A stretch of DNA of 64,000 nucleotides, taken from the NCBI RefSeq assembly GCF_007859815.1, contig NZ_SJPH01000001.1:551987-615986 (forward strand). The letters run 5' to 3'. Made by a program: the position numbers and the translations under genes. Positions within the stretch are counted from its first letter, which is position 1; every line of letters starts with the position of its first letter. The notes under the pieces are model-generated. The model was not told where the DNA came from and did not search any database. It was given only the letters and a program-made list of their open reading frames with translations. This DNA comes from Botrimarina hoheduenensis. Lineage in GTDB: Bacteria; Planctomycetota; Planctomycetia; Pirellulales; Lacipirellulaceae. Below are positions 44,917 through 53,752 of this stretch, piece after piece.

Positions 44917-47886
44917 TTGGCTGACCCGAACCGTATTGCCGAAGACCTGCGCGGCGTGACGTCGGGCGACGTACTGAGCGACGTCGCCACGCGTCGTTTG
45001 TACGCCTCAGACGGCAGCCTCTATCAGATCATGCCCGCCGCGGTAGTCCGGCCGCGTGTTACAGCCGATGTTGCGGCAACGGTCCGCTACGCTTCGGAAA
45101 ATGGCATTCCGGTCCACGCCCGTGGAGCGGGCTCCGGCCTGGCCGGTGGCGTGCTGGGCACGGGGATCGTTATCGATTTTTCGCGCTACATGCGACGGCT
45201 TATCGCCGACGAGGGCGAAACTGTGGTGGCGCAGGCGGGTTTGCCCCTCGCCGAGTTGAATCGCCGACTCGCTCCCGACCGCACTTTTGGTCCCGACCCC
45301 GCCAATCGCGCCGTCTCAACGGTCGGCGGAGCGGTCGCTACCGACGCTAGCGGCAGCCGCCGGAATTGGTTTGGTTCTGTCGGTGATGCCGTCCGCGAGA
45401 TGACCGTTGTCCTTGCCAGCGGCGAAACGGTGCGGCTCGACGCCACCGGCGTCAGCGATGCGACCGCAGCCGCTTCGTCGATCGAGCGCTCGGTCGACGC
45501 GGCCTTGCGGACCAACACTTCGTCGATCTCCGAGTACACGCCCGGCGGTTGTGTGAGCACCAGCGGCTATGCTCTGGCCGCGGCTGCCGGTTTGCCCGAA
45601 GACCGATCGCGGCTTGCACGGCTGATGATCGGCAGCGAAGGCACACTGGGCGTCCTTACCGAGGTCCGGCTTGCCGTGCACCGTCCATCGCAGGGGGTGG
45701 CGGCGGGGCTGTTTACGTTCGCCAGCATTGAACTGGCTGCGCAAGCCGCCGCGAATCTGGTGGGGCAATCCGCTGCCGCGTGCGATCTATTGGATCGACG
45801 CCATCTGGGGCTTTGTCGCCAGCGCGACCCTCGCTACAGCGTGATGATTCCCGGCGAAGCCGAGGCCCTGTTGTTTGTTGAGGCACGTGGCGAGAACGAA
45901 TCCGAAGCGATTGCCCGCCTTGCAGGCCTTGCCGAGCGGTTACGGGCCGAAGCCGCGTGGGGGGGCGACACCCTCCTTGCCGAGACCGAAGAAGACCGTC
46001 GGCTGTTCGCTTCGCTGCCGGCAAGTTTTCTGCCAACGCTGCAGGGGATCGAGGGGCGGCGTCACGCGACGCCCGGCTTCGAGGCGATCTCGCTCCCGCC
46101 CAGCGCCCTGGGGCAGTTCTTTCGTCGCGTACAAGAGGTGCTCAAGCGCCGCCAAGTAACCGCCTCGGTATTCGCCCATACGCTACACGGCCACGTGCAA
46201 GTATGGCCCCTGCTAGACCTCTCTGCCCCCGGCGAGCTCCGCCGCTTAGAGACGCTGGCGAGTGATCTCTACGATATCGTTTGGCTGCTCGGCGGCTCGA
46301 TCACCGGCGTGGGGGGCGACGGACTGAGCCGCACCCCGTTCACTTCGCGTCAGCATGGCCCGCTGGTCAACGTGTTCCGCGAGATCAAACGGATCGTGGA
46401 TCCCCGGGGAGTTCTCAATCCGGGCAAGATTGTACCGATGCCGGGCGCGCGGATGACGCATGCCACGCGCTACGCCGTCGCGGCCGATTCCACCTCCGTG
46501 AGCGCGCCATCGAACGCGGTGCACAAGTCGACGGTCGCGTTGCAGCTCAACTGGACCGCCGATGCGGCACGGCTTGCGGCCGATGCTTGCAACGGCTGCG
46601 GTGACTGCCGGCGGTCTGACGAAACGACACGCATGTGCCCCATTTTTCGTTACACACCGCGCGAAGAGGCCTCGCCACGCGCGAAGGCCAACTTGTTGCG
46701 GGGCGTGCTCTCCGGCGAACTTCCGACTGAGACCCTCGCGACGGACGAGGCCCGTCAGATCGCCGACCTGTGCGTCAATTGTCACCAGTGTCGGCTCGAC
46801 TGTGCGGCGGGAGTTGATATCCCCCGCATGATGCTCGAGGCAAAGGCCTCGCATGTGGCCGCAAACGGCATGCGGCTCGACGGATGGTGGTGTTCGCGGA
46901 TCGATTCGCTCGCTGCGGCAATCGGTCGGGCCCCCCGGCTTGGGAACGCTCTGATCCAGCGTGCTTGGTTTCGGTGGTGTCTAGAGCGGGTTACCGGGCT
47001 CTCTGCCGCCCGACGGCTGCCGGCGTTGGCCGGGCGACCTTTTCTGGCGTCGAGCCTAGCCCGCAAACTTGCGAAACCCGTGAGCCACTCGGGCGATCGG
47101 GTTGCCTACTTTGTGGACACGTTCGCGAACCGATTTGATACCGAATTGGCGGAGGCGTTTGTCGCGGTGCTGCGGCGGCACGGTGTCGCAGTGTACGCAC
47201 CGCCGACCCAGGCCCAAAGCGGTATGGCGATGATCAGTCAGGGAGGCCTGGAGCCTGCACGGCGGTTGGCGGAGCGCAATGTCGCGGTCTTGGCCGAGGC
47301 GATTCGCCAGGGGCATACCGTTGTCGCGACCGAGCCGTCTGCCGTTCTGGCGCTGACACACGAGTACCGCGTTCTGCTGCCGGACGACGAAGACGCCGCT
47401 CTCGTGGCCGAGAATACGGAAGAGGCGTGCCTGTTCCTGTGGAGGCGCCACCTTAACGCCCGGCTCTCGCTCGAACTCGATCCGTTGCCAATACGCGTGG
47501 CGTACCATCAGCCGTGCCATTCGCGTGCCTTGGGCGTTGGCGTCCCCGCCGAAAAACTGATGCGGCTCATCCCCGATCTGATGGTCGAGCGCATCGATCA
47601 GGGATGCAGCGGCATGGCCGGAACCTACGGCCTGTTGAAGCGCAACTACCGCAGCAGCTTGCGCGCTGGGCTGCCGATGCTCAACGCCTTACGGCGGGGG
47701 GATTCACAAGCGGGGGCCACCGAGTGCAGCACCTGCCGCCTGCAGATGCAGCAAGCCGCAACGGTGCCGACGTTTCATCCCATCAAGCTGCTCGCCGCGA
47801 GCTATGGCGACCTTCCGGGGCTAAGGAAGGTGATTGATCGGATGGCCTTGGAGTCGCACGCCCCCGCTAGGCGAGGGAGCAGGTGA
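44917..47886 (+). CDS. FAD-linked oxidase fused to Fe-S and CCG domains (glycolate/lactate-dehydrogenase type)
   Basis: The 989-residue protein combines three parts: a PCMH-type FAD-binding domain (about 40-230, with GAGSGLAGGVLGTG and STVGGAVATDASG) and FAD-oxidase C domain (about 270-510), a two-cluster [4Fe-4S] ferredoxin (CNGCGDC at 558-564 and CVNCHQCRLDC), and a CCG-type heterodisulfide-reductase domain (about 720-960, YHQPCHSRALGVG). This corresponds to GlcD-GlcF or to D-2-hydroxyacid dehydrogenases of the YdiJ type in one chain. TTG start at 44917; no ATG in frame close by. The stop overlaps the next gene's GTG (GTGA). Substrate is not determined. Confidence 0.9.
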   Translation: MADPNRIAEDLRGVTSGDVLSDVATRRLYASDGSLYQIMPAAVVRPRVTADVAATVRYASENGIPVHARGAGSGLAGGVLGTGIVIDFSRYMRRLIADEGETVVAQAGLPLAELNRRLAPDRTFGPDPANRAVSTVGGAVATDASGSRRNWFGSVGDAVREMTVVLASGETVRLDATGVSDATAAASSIERSVDAALRTNTSSISEYTPGGCVSTSGYALAAAAGLPEDRSRLARLMIGSEGTLGVLTEVRLAVHRPSQGVAAGLFTFASIELAAQAAANLVGQSAAACDLLDRRHLGLCRQRDPRYSVMIPGEAEALLFVEARGENESEAIARLAGLAERLRAEAAWGGDTLLAETEEDRRLFASLPASFLPTLQGIEGRRHATPGFEAISLPPSALGQFFRRVQEVLKRRQVTASVFAHTLHGHVQVWPLLDLSAPGELRRLETLASDLYDIVWLLGGSITGVGGDGLSRTPFTSRQHGPLVNVFREIKRIVDPRGVLNPGKIVPMPGARMTHATRYAVAADSTSVSAPSNAVHKSTVALQLNWTADAARLAADACNGCGDCRRSDETTRMCPIFRYTPREEASPRAKANLLRGVLSGELPTETLATDEARQIADLCVNCHQCRLDCAAGVDIPRMMLEAKASHVAANGMRLDGWWCSRIDSLAAAIGRAPRLGNALIQRAWFRWCLERVTGLSAARRLPALAGRPFLASSLARKLAKPVSHSGDRVAYFVDTFANRFDTELAEAFVAVLRRHGVAVYAPPTQAQSGMAMISQGGLEPARRLAERNVAVLAEAIRQGHTVVATEPSAVLALTHEYRVLLPDDEDAALVAENTEEACLFLWRRHLNARLSLELDPLPIRVAYHQPCHSRALGVGVPAEKLMRLIPDLMVERIDQGCSGMAGTYGLLKRNYRSSLRAGLPMLNALRRGDSQAGATECSTCRLQMQQAATVPTFHPIKLLAASYGDLPGLRKVIDRMALESHAPARRGSR

Positions 47887-49094
47887 GCCGCCGCATCTAC
47901 CTGGATCACGCCGCCACAAGCTGGCCCAAGCCAGAATCGGTCTACACCGCGCTGGACGACTACCAGCGCCGTATCGGAGCCTCGGCCGGCCGCGGCGCTT
48001 ACGCCTCGGCACGCGAGGCCGATTCGGTGGTTGCCACGGCCCGCAACGCGGTCGCCCAACTGATCGGCGAGCCCGATCCGCGGCGCGTTGCGTTTGCCTT
48101 TAGCGGTACCGACGCGCTCTCGACCGCGTTGTTCGGTGTCCTCCGCGGTGGAGATCACGTGGTTAGCACCGTCTGCGAACACAACGCGGTTATCCGGCCG
48201 CTAGCCGAGCTTGCGCGACAACCGGGCGACTCAGCGATTCGTTATGAGCTGGTCGGTTGCGATGACCGTGGCTTGGTGGATCCCCAGGCCGTGGCGTCGG
48301 CGATTACCGACAAAACGCGCTTGGTCGTGGTAACGCATGCGTCCAATGTGACGGGTGCAGTGCAAGACCTTCGCGCAATCGCGGCGGCGGCGCACGAACG
48401 GCACGTCTTGGTGCTGGTGGATGCGGCTCAGACTCTGGGCCGTTATCCGCTCGATGTCGCGACGCTCGGTGCCGACTTGATTGCGGCACCCGGCCACAAA
48501 GGCTTGCTGGGACCGCTCGGCACGGGTTTGTTGTGGGTTCGACCGGGAATCGAAGACCGTGTCCGACCGCTGCGGCACGGGGGTGCCGCAAGCGATAGCG
48601 AATCGCTGTATCAGCCCGCCCGCATGCCCGCCCGGTTCGAGGCTGGCAGCCTGAACGTGCCAGCGCTAGCGGGGTTGGCGGCGGGGGTGCAGCACGTCTT
48701 GGACCAAGGGGTGGAGGCGATCGCTGCTTCGCTGGCCGAGGAAACGGCCAAGCTGATCGCCGGCCTCGAGGCGACGCCTGGAGTGCGGGTGCTGGCGACC
48801 CCGCCGGTTGATCGCCAGGCGGGCGTTGTGACCTTCAACGTCGAGGGCTACGATCCGCACGAGGCGGCGTCCGTGTTGGAGCAGTTGGCCGGGATCGAGT
48901 GTCGGGCCGGACTACACTGTGCGCCCGCCTTGCATCGTGCGTTGGCCGACCGAGAACGCCATACCACCCAAACGGCAGTCCCGGCACCGCTGCGGGGCGG
49001 GGTCCGCTTTAGCGTCGGCACCACAACAACGCTCGACGAGATTGAAACGGCTCTCCGCGCAGTGAGGACCCTTGTCGCCGCCGACATAAAATAA
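47883..49094 (+). CDS. Cysteine desulfurase-family aminotransferase (SufS/CsdA-like)
   Basis: The 403-residue PLP enzyme has K206 in APGHKGLLGP (aldimine Lys), HASN and the catalytic Cys in RAGLHCAPAL (C346; C340 precedes it). It takes sulfur from cysteine for Fe-S or thio-cofactor synthesis. The GTG start overlaps the stop of the FAD/Fe-S oxidoreductase by 4 nt, so translation is coupled. That partner has two [4Fe-4S] sites, so the desulfurase may help to supply its clusters. YkgJ follows 56 bp later in the same direction. Confidence 0.9.
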   Translation: MSRRIYLDHAATSWPKPESVYTALDDYQRRIGASAGRGAYASAREADSVVATARNAVAQLIGEPDPRRVAFAFSGTDALSTALFGVLRGGDHVVSTVCEHNAVIRPLAELARQPGDSAIRYELVGCDDRGLVDPQAVASAITDKTRLVVVTHASNVTGAVQDLRAIAAAAHERHVLVLVDAAQTLGRYPLDVATLGADLIAAPGHKGLLGPLGTGLLWVRPGIEDRVRPLRHGGAASDSESLYQPARMPARFEAGSLNVPALAGLAAGVQHVLDQGVEAIAASLAEETAKLIAGLEATPGVRVLATPPVDRQAGVVTFNVEGYDPHEAASVLEQLAGIECRAGLHCAPALHRALADRERHTTQTAVPAPLRGGVRFSVGTTTTLDEIETALRAVRTLVAADIK

Positions 49095-49150
49095 GCGCAG
49101 CCGCGATTTGGCAGCGCACTGACACTTCGCTTACCCGAGTTACATGCGAC

Positions 49151-49576
49151 ATGGCACAACCGAGCCCCGACGAATGGATGGCCGACGGCCTGCGTTTTAC
49201 CTGCACTGGTTGCGGTGATTGCTGCGCTGGTGCCGAGGGCTATGTATGGGTCAACAAGCAAGAGATCGCAGCGCTGGCCGAGCAGCGGGGAATGACGGTC
49301 GAGGCGTTTGAAGCGGAGCACGTCCGTAAGGTGGGGGTCCGCAAGAGCCTCACCGAGCGGGCCGATGGGGACTGCGTGCTGCTCGATCCCAAGACGCGTA
49401 AATGCACTGCCTACAATGCTCGGCCCCGGCAGTGCCGCACGTGGCCCTTCTGGGAGTCGACCGTTAAATCGCCCGCCGCCTGGGCCGAAACCTGCGAGGC
49501 CTGTCCGGGCGCAGGGGTGGGCAAGCTGTACACGCTCGAAGAGATTCGTCGCGAGCGTGCGGTTATCCGTGTTTAG
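49151..49576 (+). CDS. YkgJ-family cysteine cluster protein
   Basis: The 141-residue protein begins with CTGCGDCCAG (about 18-27), typical of the YkgJ/UPF0153 family, and has further Cys pairs (DCVLLDPKTRKC, RQCRTWPF, ETCEACPG). These probably bind iron-sulfur or zinc. It is the third gene in a row after the Fe-S oxidoreductase and desulfurase, which fits an Fe-S-related role. No enzyme activity is established from sequence. Confidence 0.88.
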   Translation: MAQPSPDEWMADGLRFTCTGCGDCCAGAEGYVWVNKQEIAALAEQRGMTVEAFEAEHVRKVGVRKSLTERADGDCVLLDPKTRKCTAYNARPRQCRTWPFWESTVKSPAAWAETCEACPGAGVGKLYTLEEIRRERAVIRV

Positions 49577-49649
49577 GCGTATCGGGCCGAACTTTGGCAA
49601 ACCTTGCGGGTTGGCTGGAGAAGACCGCCTGTAGGGCCGATAACGGATC

Positions 49650-49694
49650 TAGCGGCTATTAGGAGTCCGTGCAGCGAGGCTGCTCGGACCGCTA
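49650..49694 (+). other. Nested hairpin, possible terminator or small RNA part
   Basis: Outer stem tagcg/cgcta encloses gtccg-t-gcag / ctgc-t-cggac with a CGAGG loop. It lies about 75 bp after the YkgJ stop. No T-run follows, so a terminator is doubtful. Confidence 0.3.
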
Positions 49695-49883
49695 AGATTA
49701 GCTGTAAGTTGTTTGCATAGCGTCTTTTGCGTGCGAAGTTCGCCGCCATAAGCCCGCTGCAAACGTGACCTATCCACGTAAACCATTGGCAAAATTAGAG
49801 TTACCGCACCTAGTGAGGCGTTTCTAGCGGAGGGCGACAAGCCGCTGAGAGAACGCAAATTAGGCCCGTTGGGATCGCGATAG

Positions 49884-49912
49884 TTGACTCTAACCGTTGT
49901 CAGATATACACT
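49884..49912 (+). promoter_or_regulatory. Sigma70-like promoter of the HU-like gene
   Basis: TTGACT at 49884-49889, spacer of 17, and TACACT at 49907-49912 (an overlapping TATACA at 49905-49910 would give a 15-nt spacer). The HU-like GTG is about 95 nt downstream. Confidence 0.5.
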
Positions 49913-50006
49913 TGGGACGACAGAGCCAGCCGTAGAAAGGCCGCCCGCGGGGTCCGCTTCGGACCATATCCGCGAACGAGCCGCCTTTCGCACCGGAGAG
50001 TCGGTC

Positions 50007-50501
50007 GTGACCAAAAAAGAAATTGTCCGGACCATCTCGGAAGAGATTGGGCTGACTCAACTCAAGACTAAGGAGATCGTCCAAAAGACGTTCGATGCGA
50101 TCGTCGAGACTTTGGTCGAAGACCGCCGGATCGAACTTCGCAATTTTGGCGTCTTCGAGGTCAAGAAGCGGGCGGCCCGCAAGGCCCGCAACCCGCGCAC
50201 CGGTGAAAAGGTGGAAGTGGCGGAAAAATTCGTCGTCACTTTCAAGCCGGGCAAGGAGATGGAAGAGCGGGTGCGTGAGCTTGAGCGCCGGGCGGCCGAA
50301 GAAGCCGCCGCGCTGCGAGCCCAGCAAGCCGCCGCTAGCAACAACCTAAGCAGCAACGAGCAAGCAAGTTACGTCGATGCGGACGCGGCTCAACCCGCCC
50401 CGCGAACCACCCCGCCCGATTATCCGGGCTACGACCGACCCGCTAGCGACGCTGCGATGAACGATTCGGCTTCCGAGCATCCGCCCGGGACCGGCCTGTA
50501 G
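50007..50501 (+). CDS. HU/IHF-family DNA-binding protein with long C-terminal tail
   Basis: The first 90 residues are a complete HU/IHF fold: [13 protein letters not shown], the DNA-binding arm [20 protein letters not shown], and [11 protein letters not shown]. The remaining 70 residues (about 95-164) are an Ala/Gln/Glu helix then Pro/Asp/Ser-rich, probably disordered. Typical HU is about 90 residues. Start is the GTG at 50007 with GGAGAG 6 nt upstream. It is preceded by a sigma70-like promoter and stands alone; nucleoid or gene-specific role is open. Confidence 0.92.
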   Translation: MTKKEIVRTISEEIGLTQLKTKEIVQKTFDAIVETLVEDRRIELRNFGVFEVKKRAARKARNPRTGEKVEVAEKFVVTFKPGKEMEERVRELERRAAEEAAALRAQQAAASNNLSSNEQASYVDADAAQPAPRTTPPDYPGYDRPASDAAMNDSASEHPPGTGL

Positions 50502-50734
50502 CCTCGCGAAAGCGGGATTAGCTGATCCGTCTCGACGGCGGACCCGGCGACCAGTAAGACGGGTTCACAACGCTAAGCAAGGAACGCAAAGCGAAATGAG
50601 CCAAGCGGTTAGATACCGATAGCGGGTTCCCCCGCCCCCCCCAAGCCGACAGAAGAACCAACGCTACCCCGCGATCGATGCTGCTCTTTTGCGGCTCGAT
50701 CCTGCTGGGGGTGCTCAAGGAGGAGTGCCGTCCG

Positions 50735-50953
50735 ATGCGTAAGTGGCTCACCGCTCTACTTTTTGCCGTCTGCCTGAGCTCAAGCACAGGGTGCTTGATC
50801 CCCATGTACTCGGGCGACCCCGCGCGACGTGCCCAGCAGTTGCTCTACACCTCGGAAGACCTGCGGGCCTTCTTGGACGAGTGGGAGCGCATCTGGTTCC
50901 TCGACTCGCCCAGCCATCTGAAGCCGTATCGCACCAGTGGTTTGGTTCTCTAG
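50735..50953 (+). CDS. Small lipoprotein of unknown function
   Basis: The 72-residue protein has a signal sequence (WLTALLFAVCLSSSTGC) with a lipobox ending in STGC at about residues 16-19. The mature part contains SGDPARRAQQLLYTSEDLR and DEWERIWFLDSPSHL. A near-consensus Shine-Dalgarno AAGGAGGAG lies about 9 nt before the ATG at 50735, stronger than for neighbouring genes. From memory, planctomycetes have similar short proteins. It is followed by pyrD after about 105 bp; function unknown. Confidence 0.75.
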   Translation: MRKWLTALLFAVCLSSSTGCLIPMYSGDPARRAQQLLYTSEDLRAFLDEWERIWFLDSPSHLKPYRTSGLVL

Positions 50954-51059
50954 CGGAGCCCACCCCGGCACAACGTGTGACTAGGCCGTGCTGCCCGAGG
51001 CCGTTAGGCTCTGGCTTGCCGCCTGCTAGCCCGTCTGCGCCGTCACGTCTCTGCATGCC

Positions 51060-52517
51060 ATGTCCGATCCCGCAATCGCGCCCCCGGCCGTTGCGAAGCC
51101 GCCCGCATCGACTCCTTGCGACCTGTCGGTCCGACTCGGTCGGCTCACGCTGCTGAACCCCGTGCTCGTGGCCTCGGGTACGTTTGGCTATGCGCGTGAG
51201 ATGGCACCGTTTGTCGATCTGGCGCGCTTGGGTGGCATCTTGCCCAAGACCGTCACCGCCGAGCCCCGTCAGGGCAACGCCCCGTGGCGGACGGTCGAAA
51301 CCGCTGCCGGCATGCTCAACGCCATCGGCTTAGATAATGACGGCGTCGAAGCGTTTCTGGCGTGTCACCTGCCGTACCTGGCGACAGTCGGCGCGCCGAT
51401 CATCGTGAGCGTAGCGGGGCGCACTGTCGACGAGTTTGAGGTGCTCTGTCGTAAGTTCAACGACAGCCCGCTCCGCCCGGCGGCGATCGAGTTAAATCTT
51501 TCCTGCCCCAACGTGTCCGGGGGAGTCGACTTTGGCAGCGACCCCCAGCGATGCGAGGCGGTTGTGAGCCGCTGTGTCGCCGCGACCGATCTGCCCTTGT
51601 TGGCGAAGCTGACGCCGAACGTGACCAGCATCCCCGTCATGGCCCGGGCCGCCGAGGCCGGCGGCTGCGACGCCATCACGCTCATCAACACGGTGCTCGG
51701 CATGGCTGTCGATTGGCGCAAACGGCGGCCGCTGCTGGCCAATGGCCTGGGCGGCCTAAGCGGACCGGCGATCAAACCAATCGCACTGCGGTGCGTGTGG
51801 CAAGCGCGGCAGGCGGTTCAGACGCCGATCGTCGGCGTGGGCGGCATCCAGACGCTGGACGACGCCATGGAGTTTTTCGTCGCCGGCGCGAGCGCAATCC
51901 AGTTGGGAACGATCAACTTCTATCGTCCCACCGTGGCGATTGAGATCCTCGACGCATTGCCGGCGGCGCTGGCCGAGTTGGGCACGACGAGACTGGCGGA
52001 TAGCGTCGGCACGCTCACAGAGAATCGACCGGCCGCCGCCACGACAGCTTCCGACCAAAAATTCCCCTCTCCTGCAGGGGGAGGGGGTAGGGGAGGGGGT
52101 AGCCCGCCAGGGGACTCTCCCGTCACGAAAGCCGTCCGCACACGTGCTACGCCGAACGCTCGCAAGAACGCCGCAGTGCTGCGTCGCGACGCCACCCATC
52201 CGGAATCGCTACTGTGGGACGCACTGCGAGCGCGTCAGCTCAACCATTTCAAGTTTCGGCGACAGCATCCGATTGAGTCGTTCGTTGTTGATTTCTTTTG
52301 TGCGTCTGCCCATCTCGTGATCGAGCTCGATGGCGAGAGTCACACGGATCGCGAACGCCAAGACCAAAGTCGGCAACAGCGGCTCGAGGTGCTCGGGATG
52401 CGTGTGCTTCGTTTTACTAATGAAGAAGTTCTTAGCAACTTGGAGGGGGTTCTTGCGGCGATTCAAAGGGCGATCCTGGCAAGCGGGGCAGACCCCTCCC
52501 CTAGCCCCTCCCCTTGA
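51060..52517 (+). CDS. pyrD: Dihydroorotate dehydrogenase (class 1B) fused to a DUF559 endonuclease domain
   Basis: Residues 1-322 are a class 1B PyrD, which oxidises dihydroorotate to orotate in pyrimidine synthesis: GTFGYA, LNLSCPN with catalytic C149, VGVGGIQTLDDAMEFFVAGA and GTINF. The usual end is near LxxSVGTL (about 310-322). From about residue 335 the frame crosses a G/C-rich repeat (SPAGGGGRGGGS), then continues as a DUF559/Vsr-like PD-(D/E)XK domain (about 362-470): FKFRRQHPI, VVDFF (D411), ELDGE (E422, D424) and LRF. So the native stop is lost and the nuclease is joined in frame. Codon use in the tail is more AT-rich. A free DUF559 protein from internal starts is possible. Confidence 0.88.
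   Translation: MSDPAIAPPAVAKPPASTPCDLSVRLGRLTLLNPVLVASGTFGYAREMAPFVDLARLGGILPKTVTAEPRQGNAPWRTVETAAGMLNAIGLDNDGVEAFLACHLPYLATVGAPIIVSVAGRTVDEFEVLCRKFNDSPLRPAAIELNLSCPNVSGGVDFGSDPQRCEAVVSRCVAATDLPLLAKLTPNVTSIPVMARAAEAGGCDAITLINTVLGMAVDWRKRRPLLANGLGGLSGPAIKPIALRCVWQARQAVQTPIVGVGGIQTLDDAMEFFVAGASAIQLGTINFYRPTVAIEILDALPAALAELGTTRLADSVGTLTENRPAAATTASDQKFPSPAGGGGRGGGSPPGDSPVTKAVRTRATPNARKNAAVLRRDATHPESLLWDALRARQLNHFKFRRQHPIESFVVDFFCASAHLVIELDGESHTDRERQDQSRQQRLEVLGMRVLRFTNEEVLSNLEGVLAAIQRAILASGADPSPSPSP
52061..52100 (+). repeat. Left terminal inverted repeat of the DUF559 cassette
   Basis: The 40 bases begin attcccctct and end taggggagggggt. They match the reverse complement of the right repeat with a few substitutions and one internal shift, and contain an internal palindrome (cccctct...ggggg). 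Confidence 0.7.
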
Positions 52518-52531
52518 AAGGGGAGGGGAAT
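52492..52531 (-). repeat. Right terminal inverted repeat of the DUF559 cassette
   Basis: The reverse complement begins attcccctcccct and ends ctaggggaggggt, parallel to the left copy. The direct strand contains the palindrome ccccttgaaagggg with flanking G/C runs. The fused reading frame ends inside it (52517). Confidence 0.7.
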
Positions 52532-52549
52532 ACAACGCACCGCCTTCTC

Positions 52550-52580
52550 TTGCTGCGAAGTCGGTTGACAATATTTAATC
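52550..52580 (+). promoter_or_regulatory. Candidate promoter of trpS
   Basis: TTGCTG at 52550-52555 with TATTTA at 52572-52577 (spacer 16), or a perfect TTGACA at 52565-52570 with a poor -10. It lies in the gap between the DUF559 cassette and trpS. Confidence 0.3.
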
Positions 52581-52601
52581 TAGCGACCAATCAAGACACC
52601 C

Positions 52602-53576
52602 ATGCGCGCTCTTTCTGGTATCCAGCCGACCGGCCCCTTTCATTGGGGCAATTATTTTGGTGCCATCCAGCAGTACATCGCGCTGCAGGATGAGTGCGAC
52701 GACGGTTCGTTCTACTTCATCGCGAACCTGCACGCCCTCACGACCGTCCGCGAGAAGGAGCGGCTCCAGCAGTACACGCTCGATGGTGCCATCGACCTGC
52801 TCGCATTGGGCCTTGATCCCAACAAAGCCACGCTTTTCGTCCAATCCGATGTACCCGAAGTAAGCGAGCTTTGTTGGCTGCTGCTCACGGGCACGCCGAT
52901 GGGGTTGCTCGAACGCTGCGTCAGCTACAAAGACAAGCTCGCCAAGGGGATCAAAGCCGACGCCGGCTTGTTCACCTACCCGGTGCTGCAGGCAGCCGAC
53001 ATCCTCGCGTACGACGCCACGGTGGTCCCGGTCGGCGAGGATCAGCTTCAGCACATCGAGGTTTGCCGCGACTTGGCGCAGAGTTTCAACCATCACTTTG
53101 GTGAGACCTTCGTTCTGCCAAAGGGCAAAGTGCTAGACCAGTCGGCCCGCGTGCCCGGCACCGACGGCGAGAAGATGAGCAAGAGCTATAACAACACGCT
53201 CGCCGTGTTTGACGATGTCAAAGCGCAGCGCAAGCAGATCATGCGCATCCAGACCGACAGTCGCCCGATGGAAGAGCCGAAGGACCCGGCAGGCGACGTG
53301 CTGTTCGACCTGTTGAAACTCGTGGCGAGCGAGGCGACGCTAGCCGAGTGGGAGGCCACCTACCGCGGTGGCGGTTTTGGTTATGGCGACGTGAAGAAGG
53401 CCCTGGCCGAAGCGGCTGAGACCTACTGGGGCCCAGCCCGAGAGCGTCGCGCCGAGTGGGCCGCGAAGCCCGGCGAGGTGCGTGAGATCCTCGCCGCCGG
53501 TGCCGTCAAGGCACGCCAGCGCGCCGGCGAAACCCTCTGCCGAGCGCAAGCAGCTTGCGGGCTCAAAGGTTGGTAG
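52602..53576 (+). CDS. trpS: Tryptophanyl-tRNA synthetase
   Basis: It charges tRNA-Trp. The 324-residue protein has the class I motifs [10 protein letters not shown] (HIGH-like) near residue 9-18 and [10 protein letters not shown] (KMSKS) at about 190-199; the Rossmann domain and the C-terminal helical domain are complete and of normal length. ATG at 52602. It lies 70 bp beyond the right repeat of the DUF559 cassette, in the same direction, so it could be affected by read-through from pyrD. Confidence 0.96.
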   Translation: MRALSGIQPTGPFHWGNYFGAIQQYIALQDECDDGSFYFIANLHALTTVREKERLQQYTLDGAIDLLALGLDPNKATLFVQSDVPEVSELCWLLLTGTPMGLLERCVSYKDKLAKGIKADAGLFTYPVLQAADILAYDATVVPVGEDQLQHIEVCRDLAQSFNHHFGETFVLPKGKVLDQSARVPGTDGEKMSKSYNNTLAVFDDVKAQRKQIMRIQTDSRPMEEPKDPAGDVLFDLLKLVASEATLAEWEATYRGGGFGYGDVKKALAEAAETYWGPARERRAEWAAKPGEVREILAAGAVKARQRAGETLCRAQAACGLKGW

Positions 53577-53752
53577 AATGCGACAATGGAAACAGACATA
53601 CGACACTAAAACAAAGTTGCGGGAAGGGCTGCCTAGCTTTAGGTGAAATCGGCACGAACCATCGATCGGCGATTCCTCGCCACCGCTATATCGACGATCG
53701 CCTAACGAAGAAGATCTGCCGTGACTTAGATACCGCTGAACCTTGATCATTT

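Larger units (their letters stand above)
49577..50006. other. Intergenic region upstream of the HU-like gene
   Basis: 430 bases holding a nested hairpin at 49650-49694 and a good sigma70-like promoter at 49884-49912 (listed separately). No protein gene is seen. Confidence 0.4.
52061..52531 (+). mobile_element. DUF559 nuclease cassette bounded by 40-bp inverted repeats
   Basis: The segment starts with attcccctctcctgcagggg and ends with the reverse complement of a closely related 40-mer, so its two ends form terminal inverted repeats (52061-52100 and 52492-52531). Each repeat is itself a G/C-run palindrome. In between is only the DUF559 domain. The element lies exactly at the 3' end of pyrD. 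I see no transposase; the nuclease is the only candidate mobilising protein. Exact target-site duplication is not evident. Confidence 0.65.
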
